Origin: Dromiciops gliroides
Taxonomy: Eukaryota; Chordata; Mammalia; Microbiotheria; Microbiotheriidae
NCBI RefSeq assembly: GCF_019393635.1
Contig: NC_057862.1
Coordinates: forward strand, 95,789,159 to 95,853,158
DNA: 64,000 nucleotides
Direction of reading: 5' to 3'
The position numbers were made by a program, and so were the translations under genes. Shown piece by piece: positions 35,455 to 46,022 of the stretch. The notes under the pieces are model-generated. The model ran no database searches and was not told where the DNA came from. It saw nothing but the letters and a program-made list of their open reading frames with translations. Each line of letters begins with the position of its first letter. Position 1 is the first letter of the stretch.

Positions 35455-36070
35455 AATTCATTCATTCATTTCATAAGCATTTATTAAGCACCTACTATGT
35501 TCAAGGAACTATGCTAGATGCTAGGGATAAAAATAAACAAAAATAATACTGTTCCTGCCCTCAAGGACTTTTTATTCTAATGAGCAGAAACAATGTGTAT
35601 ACAGATGAATCAACACAAAATTGATATAGAGGATAGGGAGTATCAGCAGCTGAGGGTATCAGTTTAGATTCTTGTATAGGAAGTAATAGGAGCTGAGCCT
35701 TGAAGTTAACAATGGGTTTTACAAATAAGAGGTATGGAAAGATTTCTTTAGTAGACATGAGAAATAAGTCATACAAAGGCATAGAGTCTGGATAAGTCTC
35801 CTCACAGTTTGGAGAATTAGAAAGTAGATCAGTTTGGCTAATATGTCAAATGTATAAAGGAGGATAATGTGTAATAAACCTGGAAAGATAGGCTAGAGCC
35901 AGATTTTCTTTAAAAGCCAAATGCAAAATAAAAATAATAAATAAAAATTAAAAAAAATAAAAGCCAAATGCATTTTAGCTCAGTGACATTAGGGAGTCAC
36001 CAAAGGTTCTTGAGCAAGAAAGGTTAGAACTATATTTTAGAAAGATGAATTTTTAAAAATACTGTATTGA
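35455..36070 (-). mobile_element. L2, antisense
   Basis: CATTTATTAAGCACCTACT, TGCCCTCAAGGACTTTTTAT, then GAGCTGAGCCTTGAAGTTAA and CAGTGACATTAGGGAGTCAC. Confidence 0.85.
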
Positions 36071-36267
36071 TACCCTTTGTGTTTAATATCACATTCATTT
36101 CTGGAGGTGGAGGAGGTCCTCCTCCACTTTCACCACACATTTATGCCCATTTGAATTTTCCCTTGTAATCAGTGGTATGACAGTAAATGTTTAACAACTG
36201 CTCTCTGAAAACTATATGACACACTTTTAATTTAATCTGCCTCATTAACATTTTCTCCATCACATTC

Positions 36268-36500
36268 TTTGTTGTTGTTCAGTCATTTCCATTTGTGTCT
36301 GACTCTTCATGACCTTATTTAGGACTTTCCTGGCAAAAATACTGGATTGGTTTGCCATGTCCTCCTTCAGTTTATTTTGCAGTGGAGGAAATTGAAGCAA
36401 ATAGGGTTAAGTGACTTACACAGGGTCACACAGCTAGGAAGTGTCTGAAGCTGAATTTGAACTCAGCTCAGCCCTCTATCTAGTGCACCACCAAGCTGCC
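36268..36500 (-). mobile_element. MAR1-type CORE-SINE, antisense, with TSD
   Basis: GTTGTTGTTCAGTCATTTCC, TTTCCTGGCAAAAATACTGG, GGGTTAAGTGACTTACACAG and the reversed head ending GCTGCC. The duplication is CCATCACATTC (36257-36267) versus CCATCACTTTC (36501-36511). Confidence 0.92.
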
Positions 36501-36511
36501 CCATCACTTTC

Positions 36512-37360
36512 GTAAATCTAGACAAAGCAATAAATCAAGAGTTTGATGATTTCTGAGGTGTACATACAATAAAAATATAACAATGGATCCTCTTCAGTGA
36601 GGACAAACTCGTTCCAGCATACCCCTGCTTCTAAGACAAAAACCTATTAAGCAAAAACACCCACTCCAGTGACCACCTCTGATAAGGAATACAATATACT
36701 GCTCTCTGACAAAAGTAGGGAAGTATGTTTCAGTATCTGTTCTCAGGGATCATGCCAGGGTTTTCATTTGCTCAGAATGTCTTTATATCAGTCTTTTCAT
36801 TGACTTTGTAATCTTTTAAAATATTCTTTATTTTTATTGCTCTTTATTGTCCTTTTGGTCCTGCTTATTCCGCTCGTTAGGTCCTATAAATCTTAGGTTT
36901 CTTTGAATTAGGAAGATGATTTTTGGCAACTGTGTGGAAGAAGTATTGGAGAAGGCAGATATTGGAGGCACTGAAGCCAGCTCAGTGGAGGCTATTGCTT
37001 ATAGTGAAGATGAGAGACGACAAGAACTTGAGCCAGAATGATCTGTGCCTTGCAAGAGGAGGAACAAGGACATATTTGAAAAAACACTGTGAAAAGAAGA
37101 ATCACTAAGACTTGTATTAAGAGGAAGAATGAGCAGTCGAGGGCTATTCTAAAGTTGCAAAATCTGACTGAGTAAAAGGAAGATGGTTCCTTTAGCATAA
37201 ACAAGTAAGCTGGGAAGAGAGATTGGTTTAAGGGAAAGAATATGCGTTTCAACAGCTGAATTTCAGGTGTTTATGGGACATCCAGATGGAGATACTTAAC
37301 AGGCAATTGGTTGCTTGAACTGTAGTTCAGGTGAGAAACTGGGGCAGGATATATAGATGT
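36512..37360. other. Interval without confident features; diverged L2 possible
   Basis: Parts from about 36880 to 37340 (GAGGCTATTGCTTATAGTG, GACATCCAGATGGAGATAC) look like antisense L2 internal sequence. The rest is unassigned. Confidence 0.45.
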
Positions 37361-38160
37361 GAGAGTGTAAGTGCCTTCCTCTCTAGAGATGACCTTTTAT
37401 CTACTATGTGTATATATGGTATGTACCCAGTTATTTACAAGTTGTCTCTCCCTTTAGAATGTAAGCTCCTTGAGGTTAAGACTTTTTTTTTTTTGATAAA
37501 ACTCTGGACTTGCAGTCAGAAAAACCTTGGTTCCTATCTTACCTCCAGAGACTTACTGCATAACCATTTCGAGGCTGTTTCCTCATCTATAAAACAAGGG
37601 AGGGGCAGCTAGGTGGTGCAGTCGATAGAGCACTGGCCCTGGAGTCAGGAGGACCCGAGTTCAAATCTGACCTCAGACTCTTAACACTTACTAGCTATGT
37701 GACCCTGGGCAAGTCACTTAACCCCAATTGCCTCACAAAATAAATAAATAAATGAATGAATGAATGAATAAATGAATAAATAAGTAAACTAACAAACAAA
37801 TAAATGAATGAATAAATGAGTGAATGAATGAATGAATGAATAAATAAATAAGGGAGTTGGACTTGGTGACCCCTAACATGTCTTCTAGCTCTTAGTCTGT
37901 GATATTCTAATCTCTTAAGGATGACCTCAAATGATACCTCTTTTGTGAAGCCTCTCCTAGCCTCACAATCAGAAATGAACTTTTCTTCTTCAGATTTCAT
38001 ATAGCACTTGCATGTCTGTTCCACCTCATTTTGCCTTTTAGTTATAACATTGCATGCCTCTGTTGATGTTGCATTGCCTCTACTAGACTGTAAGGTCTAT
38101 GAGGGCAGCCATGGTAGAGTCCTTGGGCAATGTTTGGTGCACAGCCTAGCACACAGCTTT
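37361..38160 (+). mobile_element. L2 and MIR fragments, sense, with an inserted short SINE and microsatellite
   Basis: L2 end at about 37440-37490 (GAATGTAAGCTCCTTGAGG). A MIR runs from 37495 (CAGTCAGAAAAACCTTGG ... CTCATCTATAAAACAAG), is interrupted by the SINE at 37602-37855, and continues TTGGACTTGGTGACCCC. A further L2 3' region follows at 37918-38150 (GACTGTAAGGTCTATGAGG). Confidence 0.72.
37602..37855 (+). mobile_element. Short marsupial SINE, sense, with a long (AAAT/AATG)n tail
   Basis: GGGGCAGCTAGGTGGTGCAG through CAATTGCCTCAC, then about 115 bp of AAAT/AATG/AACA tetranucleotides expanded from its A-tail (37738-37850). AAGGGAG occurs on both sides. The minus-strand 109-codon frame here is repeat translation. 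Confidence 0.92.
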
Positions 38161-38405
38161 GCTCAAAGTAATCCAATTCAGTTGCCAAATATTAATAGTG
38201 TCCATTATGTGCCAAGCATTGTGCCAGGCAATGGGTATACAAAGCCAAGCCAGAAATGAAACATTCCCTTCTCTCAAGGGTGGTACTTCACAGAAGAGTG
38301 AAGGAGTGAATGATGGAATGAGAAAATGAATGTCACAATGAACAAATGAGCAAGCGAGCGAATGAGCGAATGAATGAATGAGCGAATGAATGAATGAATA
38401 AATGA
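38160..38405 (-). mobile_element. L2 end antisense with (AATG/AGCG)n repeat
   Basis: GTCCATTATGTGCCAAGCAT and GTGCCAGGCAATGGGTATAC are the reversed L2 terminus. A degenerate AATG-type array follows at 38305-38405. Confidence 0.7.
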
Positions 38406-38679
38406 AAAATATCCCTGGGGTATAATTTACCTATTCTACTGATTTTTTTGGATAGCAATGAGGTTTTTTGTTCTTAGTTATGACTTGGCAGTAAGTGTTT
38501 AGTGTTCTCCCTGTATTACCTTACAGAAGTTAAAAGAAGGACAAATTAAAATACTTACAGTCCTCAGGCCTGCTGGTCTGACACAGCAATCATTATTCAC
38601 TTGCAGATAAGAAGCCCTGCTTTCTCAGAGCAGTGAATAGAGAGAAATGAGATCACACCTTCTTACCAGGTGAGTAAGG

Positions 38680-39072
38680 CCCACCAAAGATGGAAAAGAA
38701 GTACATTGGGAAGGTAATTGAAGGAGAGAAAATGCATGAGAGAACAGGGGAGAGAAAGAGAGAAAAAGATAGGACTAGAGACCCAGAGACCAAGACAGAA
38801 GGGAGGGCAGAGGAGGGGGGGGTAGGGAAAGACAAAGACATACAGAAAGAAGAGGAGAAGAGAGAGGGAAAGAGATAGAGAGGTGGGACAGAGAGAAGGG
38901 GGAAGGGGAAGGAAGAGATGGAAGGAGAATGGGGAAAGGGGAGAGTAAAATGAGAGACAGAAGAGAGGAAGAGAAGAGAAAGAGAGGAGAGGAGGAGGGA
39001 AGAAGGGGAAGAGAGTGGGAGAGAAAGAAGGAGAAAATGAGAGGAGAGAGACAGACAGACAGACAGACTGAC
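38680..39072. repeat. Long polypurine (GA-rich) tract, about 390 bp
   Basis: Almost pure A/G on the plus strand with short GAGAGA, GGGAGG and AAAGAG patterns, ending in a (GACA)5 run at about 39048-39068. Frames of up to 165 codons across it on both strands have Ser/Pro/Leu or Lys/Glu/Arg composition and are artefacts of the repeat. Confidence 0.9.
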
Positions 39073-39389
39073 TCTCATTGTTATATCTGGGCTGTGAGAT
39101 GTTTTTCACATATTCAAGCATTAAGGAGAGCACCCAACATTTCCTTCTATCTTTTCTCACATCCTGAAGTTATCTATTAAATGATTGTTCTCTGGCACTG
39201 TCTACTTATCAACAGGCAGATATGGCCCTTGATATGTATGATTTTCTATATCACAATATTTGAAATCAAACTGTAAATCAATTTGTCGGAAGTCTTTTTC
39301 AAAGTGGAGGTACACTTCATTTTGTGCAGTAGATGCATTCTTTAAAAAGGTATGTTTATATCCAGTTTTAGTAAACCATCATATTTTAA

Positions 39390-39645
39390 ATGTGATTGAT
39401 GGCATAGTAGATAAAACACTGGACTTGCAATGGGGAAGACAAGTTCACATACTGCCTCAGACACTTAGCCCAATCACTCTGAGTAAGTCTTCATCTTTCT
39501 CAACCTCAGTTTTCTCATCTGCAAAATGGGGGAAATAGTAGCACCTGTTTCACAGGGTTGTTGTGAGGATCAAATGAGATAATATGCTTTAAAAACCTTA
39601 ACTACTATATAAACATTAGCCATTATTATTATTATTTAATGTGGT
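39390..39645 (+). mobile_element. MIR, sense
   Basis: TTTCTCATCTGCAAAATGG, TTGTTGTGAGGATCAAATG and TATATAAACATTAGCCATTA in MIR order, then a short ATT repeat. Confidence 0.85.
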
Positions 39646-39879
39646 ATAAATTCACTAAGGCTAGCCCAACTCTTCACCATACTACAACATTTTATAAAGT
39701 AGCAATCTCTTTGCAATGTGAGCCAATTGGGGAAATTTAGATTTTTGCATTTGAGAACTTAAAGTGAGACACATAAATCCTGTATCTGGCTGTGTCTTAG
39801 TGCTGACCCCAAAGGCAGCACTACTGATTGGTAAGCTTCATTGCTTGCTTTATTGCAAGCTTCATTGCAAGTTTCACTG

Positions 39880-40135
39880 CTCTTTTCTCTTAATGCTGTA
39901 TCCCTTAGAGAACTCACTTGCTTTTAAGGGTACAGAGTTATATATGTGGGTTTTGTCTCCTCCAGTTAAACTATAAGCTCCTTGAGATCATGGACTGATT
40001 TGTTTCTGTTTCTTAAACACCCAACATAAGGCATGCCTGTTGACTAATTGATTGACTTCATTTTCCTGTGTCCCCATCTCATGGACTCCTTGAGAAAGGG
40101 GTCACATCTTGTATCTTTTTGTAAAAGCTGCAGGT
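39880..40135 (+). mobile_element. L2 3' end fragments, sense
   Basis: ACTATAAGCTCCTTGAGATC and TGACTAATTGATTGAC, then a second partial end CATGGACTCCTTGAGAAAGG. Confidence 0.6.
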
Positions 40136-40513
40136 CACAGAAATCATCAAGAGATTTCTAACCTTTTAGTTTTGAGCTTTCCCTAGGTTAACTAGGCAAG
40201 TCCTCAGATGAGGGACACATGGTCCACTGTCAGGCACGTATTCAAGGCCTTCCAGGCTTGGTAGGGCTATATAAGTCTTTCCTTCTAGGAGTGAAATCTT
40301 TGAGAACTAAGGGTTGCCTCTATGCCATGTCAGAGTAAGATTATAGTCGATGGCATATATGGTAGGCATAGCAATAACTGTTGAATAAATATTGAATGGC
40401 TGAGTAATTTCTTAATAACTGAAGCTCTCCAAATGCAGAAAGGGCTGCCTTAGGAAGAGACTATAACAGTCCTTAGGCAGTCTGAATGACCACGTGGTGG
40501 GTATAATGTGGAG

Positions 40514-40721
40514 CAGTGGTGCCAAATTCAAACAGAAATGAGGGCCCTCTAAACCATATGCAGTAATCCTTTCAGGCCACATATTAATTTAGAAAACCAC
40601 ACATTAATATTATCTATGTCTTATTTTGTTTTTATTTCATTTATTAAATATTTCTAGATTACATTTTAATCTGTTTGGGCCACACTCAAGAGAGTTGTGG
40701 GCCACATGATTGAAACCTCTG
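40514..40721. mobile_element. hAT-like nonautonomous DNA transposon (MITE) candidate
   Basis: Left end CAGTGGTGCCAAATTC and right end GATTGAAACCTCTG resemble, in inverted orientation, the CAGGGGTGTCAAACTC terminal repeat common in vertebrate hAT elements. Internal GGCCACA motifs and GTTGTGGGCCACATG fit that family. The 8-bp target duplication is not clear. A G19 run follows at 40730-40748. Confidence 0.5.
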
Positions 40722-40729
40722 GTTTGGGC

Positions 40730-40748
40730 GGGGGGGGGGGGGGGGGGG
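40730..40748 (+). repeat. G19 homopolymer
   Basis: Nineteen consecutive G, preceded by GGTTTGGGC. It has potential to form a G-quadruplex and is a likely sequencing-error hotspot. Confidence 0.95.
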
Positions 40749-41950
40749 AATCTTGTTCAAGGAAGGGTTCGACTAGATGCCTTCTGAGACTCCTTGATTC
40801 TGTAATTTTCTTTTGATTCTCCTACTCTCCACCTTTCCTACCATCCAGGCCTTTATAGAACTCCTCTCTCAGATGAGTTAGCTCCTTCAACTCACAAAGA
40901 TGACTTTGGAAGATTCAAAGTCATTATTCAAAAGCTGACACCTTTGACTTCTTAAGTAAGGAATGGCACACATCTTTGGGAGTAGGTTGGGCTTAAATCT
41001 ATATTGTTATCTTTCCTGATGGCATGAGGTTGCTCTGGTCAAATGGAAACCTACATCATTAAACCTATAGCTGGCACTTGGAGAGAAGATTCTGTCCAGT
41101 CTAGAGATGCTGCTTGCAATTAAGCTGTTCAAGGACTGCTGGAGTTTCATGGTCTTAACCGATGACTTACTTTGATAGGAAAGGATTAACTCTTCAAAAC
41201 ATTTACTACCAAGATGCTATAGTAATCCCTAGGACACTCTGGGTTTCTGCCATACCAAGCATTTCTGTGAGACTGGCTTCTAAACCAAGGGTACCCTTGC
41301 ATATTTACACAGCAAATTCTTAATTATATTGCTCTGGGATTTGATGGAAATGAGTCATTTCTGTGTATTTCCAAATCCTGTCACTTAATTGTCAGTCGTG
41401 GAGGAGCTCATTAAAGTACTTGCTAATTTGTAGGCAAGAGTTAAAAGGCATTTTGGCTCTAGTCAAGTTCCAAACCAGTTTATTTGCTTTTTTATGATGA
41501 TTGAACCATGTATACTTTAAATAACCTTATGTTCAACACTTGGCAATATTAATTTCACTTGACTTCGTGTCTTAAGGTCAAACACGTTAATCAGGGCTTC
41601 CATCATTAACTGTTTCCTTTTTTATTAAACAATTATGATCACTTGCTATTAATGAGTCGTGAAGTTTTAATAAATTTTTGCCAGTATGGAATTACTAAGC
41701 AGTAATTATGACATATACTGTATGGATGGTTTGTTTCACAACTTAAATTTGGCCTAATGTTGGTAAAAATACAAAAGAACAACAAATAATTAATTAGTTT
41801 TTACTATAGATCTGAAATAGCCCTTTCTAGGGACAACATCAATTAAAAGAAAAAAATTGAAAAAAAAATTGCAGTTGTAGATAGAACTATTGGATTTGGG
41901 TCTTGTAGATCCAGAGGTCCCTATCTGAAAGTAAACTCCATAGTTTTGTT
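40749..41950. other. Repeat-free AT-rich interval, candidate conserved noncoding element
   Basis: About 1.2 kb with no recognisable repeat or coding frame. From 41290 to 41880 it is rich in TAAT/ATTA homeodomain-type cores (for example CTTAATTATAT, CACTTAATTGTC, TTAATCAGG, GCTATTAATGAG, GCAGTAATTATGAC and AATAATTAATTAG). This composition is common in developmental enhancers, but conservation was not tested. Confidence 0.4.
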
Positions 41951-41951
41951 A

Positions 41952-43540
41952 TATCAATCAATCAATCAACATTTATTAAGTGCCTACTACTACCAGACAC
42001 TGTACTAAGTTCTGGCAATACAAAAAGAGACAAGAGGCTTTCCCTGCCTTCAAGGAACTTATCATATAATGAGGAACGGGAAAGGGCATATAAAACAAAT
42101 ATACACAAAGCAAGCAGGATAAATATTTTATTTATGTTTATAAAAATATTTATACAGGATAAATAAGAAATACCAGATGGAGGGCATTAGAATTAGGAGT
42201 GGTTGAGGAAGGCGTCTTGCATAAGGTGACATTTTAGTTTGGGACTTAAAGGAAGCCAGGGAGGTCAATAATCAGACTTCAAAAGGGAAAGTGTTCCAGA
42301 CATGGGACGCAGCCTGAGAAAATGCCAGAGGTGAGAGATGGAGTATCTTGTTCATGGAACAGCCAGGAAGCCAATGTCACTGGATCAAAGAGTACATATT
42401 GAGGAGTGCAGTATAAGAAGACTGGAAAGGTAGGAGGGGCCTAGGTTATGAAAGGCTTTGAATGGCAAACAGATCATTTTGTACTGCTTCTGAAAACAAT
42501 AGGGAGCCACTGGAGTTGATTAAGTAGGGGAGTGACATAATCAGATCTGTGCTTTAGGAAAATCAGGTTAATGGTTGAATGAAGGATGTATTGGAGTGGG
42601 GGGAGACTTGAGATTGGCAGACCCACCAATAGGCTATTGTAGTAGTCCAGGAACAAGGTGCTTAAGGTCTGCACTAGAATGGTGGTAGTATCAGAGGAGA
42701 GAAGGCAGTGTATTTGAGAGATTTTTGCAAAGGTGAAATCAGTGGGGCTTGAAATGGGGTGAGAGGTAGTGAGAAATCCAGGATAACACCTAGGATGAAT
42801 GTCTGAGGGACTAGGAGGATGGTGTTTGCCCTGTACAGTCATAGGGAAGGTAGGAGTAAGGAAGGGTTTAAGGGTGTAATGATTGGAATGATGCCACCTG
42901 CTGGAGACTTACTGTAGCAAAGCTCCCCCATGAGGAGAAGGCGTCTGGCTCTTCCGAGTCAGGAAGTGACATTTGCTGGTGGGAGGAAGAGGGGGCAAGG
43001 CTGGCACTCTCACTCTCTTTCCTCAGGACTCAGGTGGAGAAGGGAGCTAGAAATGCGCTCTCCCTTTAATAGATAGATGAATCTAGGCCTTTCTCTTTCT
43101 TTTCACCAAATTCTTATTCTCCTTAATAAATGCTTAAAAGTCTAACTCTTGCTAAAGCTTATAATTTATTGGCAACCACTCATTAGATATTTTAGACAGA
43201 CTAGCGAGAATTTTAGCCCCTTACAGAGGGAAAGATAATAGATTTTATTTTGAACATATTAGTTTAATGTGTCTACTGGAATCCAATTCAAGATGTCTAA
43301 AAGGCAATTGGAGTTGTGAGATTGGAAGTCAGCAGAGAGATTGAGGTAAGAAAGGTACCTCTGGTAATCATAGGCATAAAGATGTTTAGTAAATCTATGG
43401 GAGCTGATGAGATAACCAAGTGAAGTAGTATGGAGGGAGATGAGGAACCAGGACAGAACCTTGAGGGACATCTATGGTTAGAGGGGATGATCTGGAGGAG
43501 AATCCCTACAAATAGGAGGAATACCACAGGTTTCCTAAAA
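41952..43540 (-). mobile_element. L2, antisense, long, split by a solo LTR
   Basis: Starts ACATTTATTAAGTGCCTAC and CTTCAAGGAACTTATCATA. It passes GAGCCACTGGAGTTGATTAA and AGGCTATTGTAGTAGTCCAG, then after the LTR (42875-43225) resumes GGAAAGATAATAGATTTTA and continues to GGACAGAACCTTGAGGGAC. Confidence 0.88.
42875..43225 (+). mobile_element. Solo LTR of an endogenous retrovirus-like element (351 bp), within L2
   Basis: Non-L2 sequence cleanly interrupts a colinear antisense L2. It begins TGTAATGATTGGAATG, ends GCCCCTTACA (the TG...CA ends of an LTR), and contains a polyadenylation hexamer AATAAA at 43135-43140 about 85 bp before its end. Flanking pentamers are AAGGG (42870-42874) and GAGGG (43226-43230), one mismatch, which suits a 5-bp target duplication. 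No internal viral genes are present. Confidence 0.7.
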
Positions 43541-43552
43541 AACTATGAGTTG

Positions 43553-43724
43553 GGGGCAGCTAGATGGTGCAGTGGATAAAGTGTTAGCCCTGGATTCAGG
43601 AGTACCTGAGTTCAAATTCAGCCTCGGACACTTGACACTTAACTAGCTGTGTGAGCCTGGGCAAGTCACTTAACCCCCATTGCCCCGCAAAAAAAAAAAA
43701 AGCAAAAACAAAAACAAAAAAAAT
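43553..43724 (+). mobile_element. Short marsupial SINE, sense, 12-bp TSD
   Basis: GGGGCAGCTAGATGGTGCAG through CATTGCCCCGC with a long A-rich tail. The duplication CTATGAGTTGGG is at 43543-43554 (overlapping the SINE's first bases) and 43725-43736. It lies 26 bp upstream of the COMMD7 retrocopy. Confidence 0.95.
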
Positions 43725-43761
43725 CTATGAGTTGGGTGCTGATGGGTGAGAGCTTGTAGCC

Positions 43762-44534
43762 ATGAGGCATCTCTACTTCACACTGGACCCCATCCTCAAG
43801 TCCTTTGGGATCAATATGCTGCACTTGAACCTGCTTAGCAGGAGCAGTAATAATAGTAATGGTAGTAATAATAGTAGTGGTGATAGCAATAGTAGCCAGA
43901 GCAGCAATTAGGACAAAGAAATCACAGCTTTACCCTTGGGCACCAATGTCTAGATGAAAAGATTTCCTCTCTATGGTAGGTGAAATAATTATTGCTGCTT
44001 CCTCCCCTAGCCCCAAATCACTAACCTAAGTGATTTTTTTTTTTTTTACTTCTTGGTTCAACCTAAGAAAGTTGAAACATTTCTGGCTAAATCGTCTGAT
44101 TTTGCAGCAACCAATCCGATCAGTCTTGAGCCCTTAAAGAATATTGTGAAAAGCCTTCTCCTAGTGCCTAATGGTGCCTTGAAGAAGGATATGACTGCTG
44201 ACCAGGTCAGAGCAGATTTCATCACTCTGGGGCTCAGTGAAGAGAAAGTCACTTATTTTTCTGAAAAGTAGAAGCAGAAATCTCCCACATTTGCACAATG
44301 GGCAATGGGACAGACATTGATGATCAACCAGATTATAGATATGGAAGAAAATTTGGAGTGACATCAGGGAGCAGTGAACTGCAGAAAGTGGAGAATTTTT
44401 TTTTACAAGTGAAGTTGGTGGTTAAAAAAAGAAACCAGTCCCAAAACGTGTATATAGAGTTAAACATGCCTCAGTTCTGTGACTTCCTGAGTGAGATGGA
44501 ATGTGTCCCAGCCAGCCAAGAGTGTTTCTTCTGA
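43762..44534 (+). pseudogene. COMMD7: COMMD7 processed pseudogene, disrupted
   Basis: COMMD7 is a COMM-domain protein of the commander/CCC trafficking complex that also modulates NF-kB. This is an intronless copy, so a retrocopy. From ATG 43762 the frame reads MRHLYFTLDPILKSF, resembling the COMMD7 N-terminus. Homology is broken by a roughly 170-bp insertion (about 43848-44017) that contains an AGT/AAT trinucleotide repeat. It resumes near 44018 and is strong from 44056: KKVETFLAKSSDF, then IVKSLLLVPNGALKKDM, FITLGLSEEKVTYFSEK. A TAG at 44269-44271 replaces the Trp codon. A one-base deletion lies at about 44345 (GATATGG to AAATTTGG). The second frame has KFGVTSGSSELQKVE and continues to TGA 44532-44534. 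An AATAAA at 44921-44926 may be the old 3'UTR signal. It cannot make the protein. Confidence 0.9.
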
Positions 44535-44939
44535 AGGTGAAGGAAGAAGACTCCGAGGTACAACTTATTTATCCTTGAGGCCTCCTCTATAACAGCAAAG
44601 GGGCTGGGGTGTTCCCAGAAAGGGTCACAATTCTGTACTAGGAAGCCCAAGACAATTACCACTTAAACTCATGATTCATGAAATGGCCACTCATCACACA
44701 GTCCATGTCTCAAATATTTAAACCTTGGGAGTTCTGCTTTTGAGAAGGAGAGAAGTTGAGTCAGTTTGTGACACTTACCCTCCAAAACTCCCATTTCTCA
44801 AACTTCCAAGCTCAGCAGTCAAACTACAGAGAAGAGTTAACCTGAAATTAGGCAGGGAGTGGGAGTGGGGTTGGGAACCGCACTACCAACATCCTGAGAG
44901 TCAGAAACTGAAACAAACAAAATAAAATGCACTTATCAT

Positions 44940-45530
44940 TTATAGTGGGGATTCTATTCTATTCTGTTTTAATGATATGTCTGTAGGTAAAACCAAGGTA
45001 GCTCCTCTTTCAAAGACTTGTGTTCTTTGGAGGCCTTGACTCAGTTTTTCCTTCTGCATCTGCCCTGTGAGCATCATCATCTTCTGAGTCCCCTTAGGAG
45101 TCTTTGTCTGTGGCTGAGTAGCCACTGAACAGAGTTTGCCTTAACAAAGTGTCTAATAAAGGATCCAAAGAAGAGGTCTTGGGATAAAACAAAGAAATAA
45201 ACACAGCCTTATGAGTTACCAAGACAATATGCCCCAGTCAAGGAGAATCATGAGAGCCCAGATAGTTCAATCTCTGCCCCCATGGAACTTCACATGAGTA
45301 TCTACTGAAAAGAGGTGGAGGGAGCCATTGCATACAGGAGGTTTAGCAGTGTCACAGGGGAAGGGCAGGACCTGGGGCAAGGGCAGCTGTGAGAACTGGT
45401 TCACAGAAGTGGCAAACTAGGGCTAGGGGAGGAAGTAGCAATGGTTCTTTCATCTACCATGGAGAGGAAGTCTTCTCATTCAGATGGTGGTGCCCAGGGG
45501 CAAAGCTGTGATTTTTTTTTGCCCTAATTA
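44940..45530. other. Non-repeat interval downstream of the COMMD7 retrocopy
   Basis: No confident feature. A 61-codon minus-strand frame (45125-44940, MATQPQTKTPKGTQK) has no recognised homology. Part of the interval could be retrocopy 3'UTR. Confidence 0.4.
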
Positions 45531-45533
45531 CTG

Positions 45534-45977
45534 GTACTATTACTATTGCTATTGCTATTGCTATTGCTATTACTATTACTATTACTATTACTATTACTAT
45601 TACTATTACTATTACTACCCCCGCATAGCAATACCATTACTACCACTACTACTATCACCTCCCACCTTCATGACCACTACTACTACTACTACCACCACCA
45701 CCACTCCCCATAGCAACACCACTACCACCCCCTACCTTCACCACCATTACCACTACTACCAGCACCCCCATAGCAATACCATCACCACCACTATCACCCC
45801 TGCCACCTTTACCACCACTACTACTACCACTACTACTACCACCACTACCACCACCACTACCACCACCACCCCCATAGAAACACCAGTACTACACCAGGAC
45901 ACCTTTGCCACCACCACTACTACCACTACCCCTTACCACTACTACCACTACTACCACTACTACCACTACTACCACTA

Positions 45978-46021
<44 letters not shown>

Positions 46022-46022
46022 G
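45534..46022. repeat. Large compound trinucleotide array (ACT/ATT/ACC)n, about 490 bp
   Basis: Runs of CTATTA, then ACTACC, CACCAC and finally pure (ACT)n to 46022. A 206-codon frame across it is poly-Tyr/Thr and is a repeat artefact. The block continues on the far side of an RTE fragment at 46322-46420. Confidence 0.97.

Noticed and set aside
37738..37855. Regular repeats resembling a CRISPR array
   Set aside because: The units are four bases without unique spacers. This is an expanded SINE A-tail in a mammalian genome.
38653..39160. Overlapping 141- and 165-codon minus-strand frames rich in Ser, Leu, Pro and Phe
   Set aside because: They translate the opposite strand of a polypurine tract. 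Stops are rare in any frame of such sequence.
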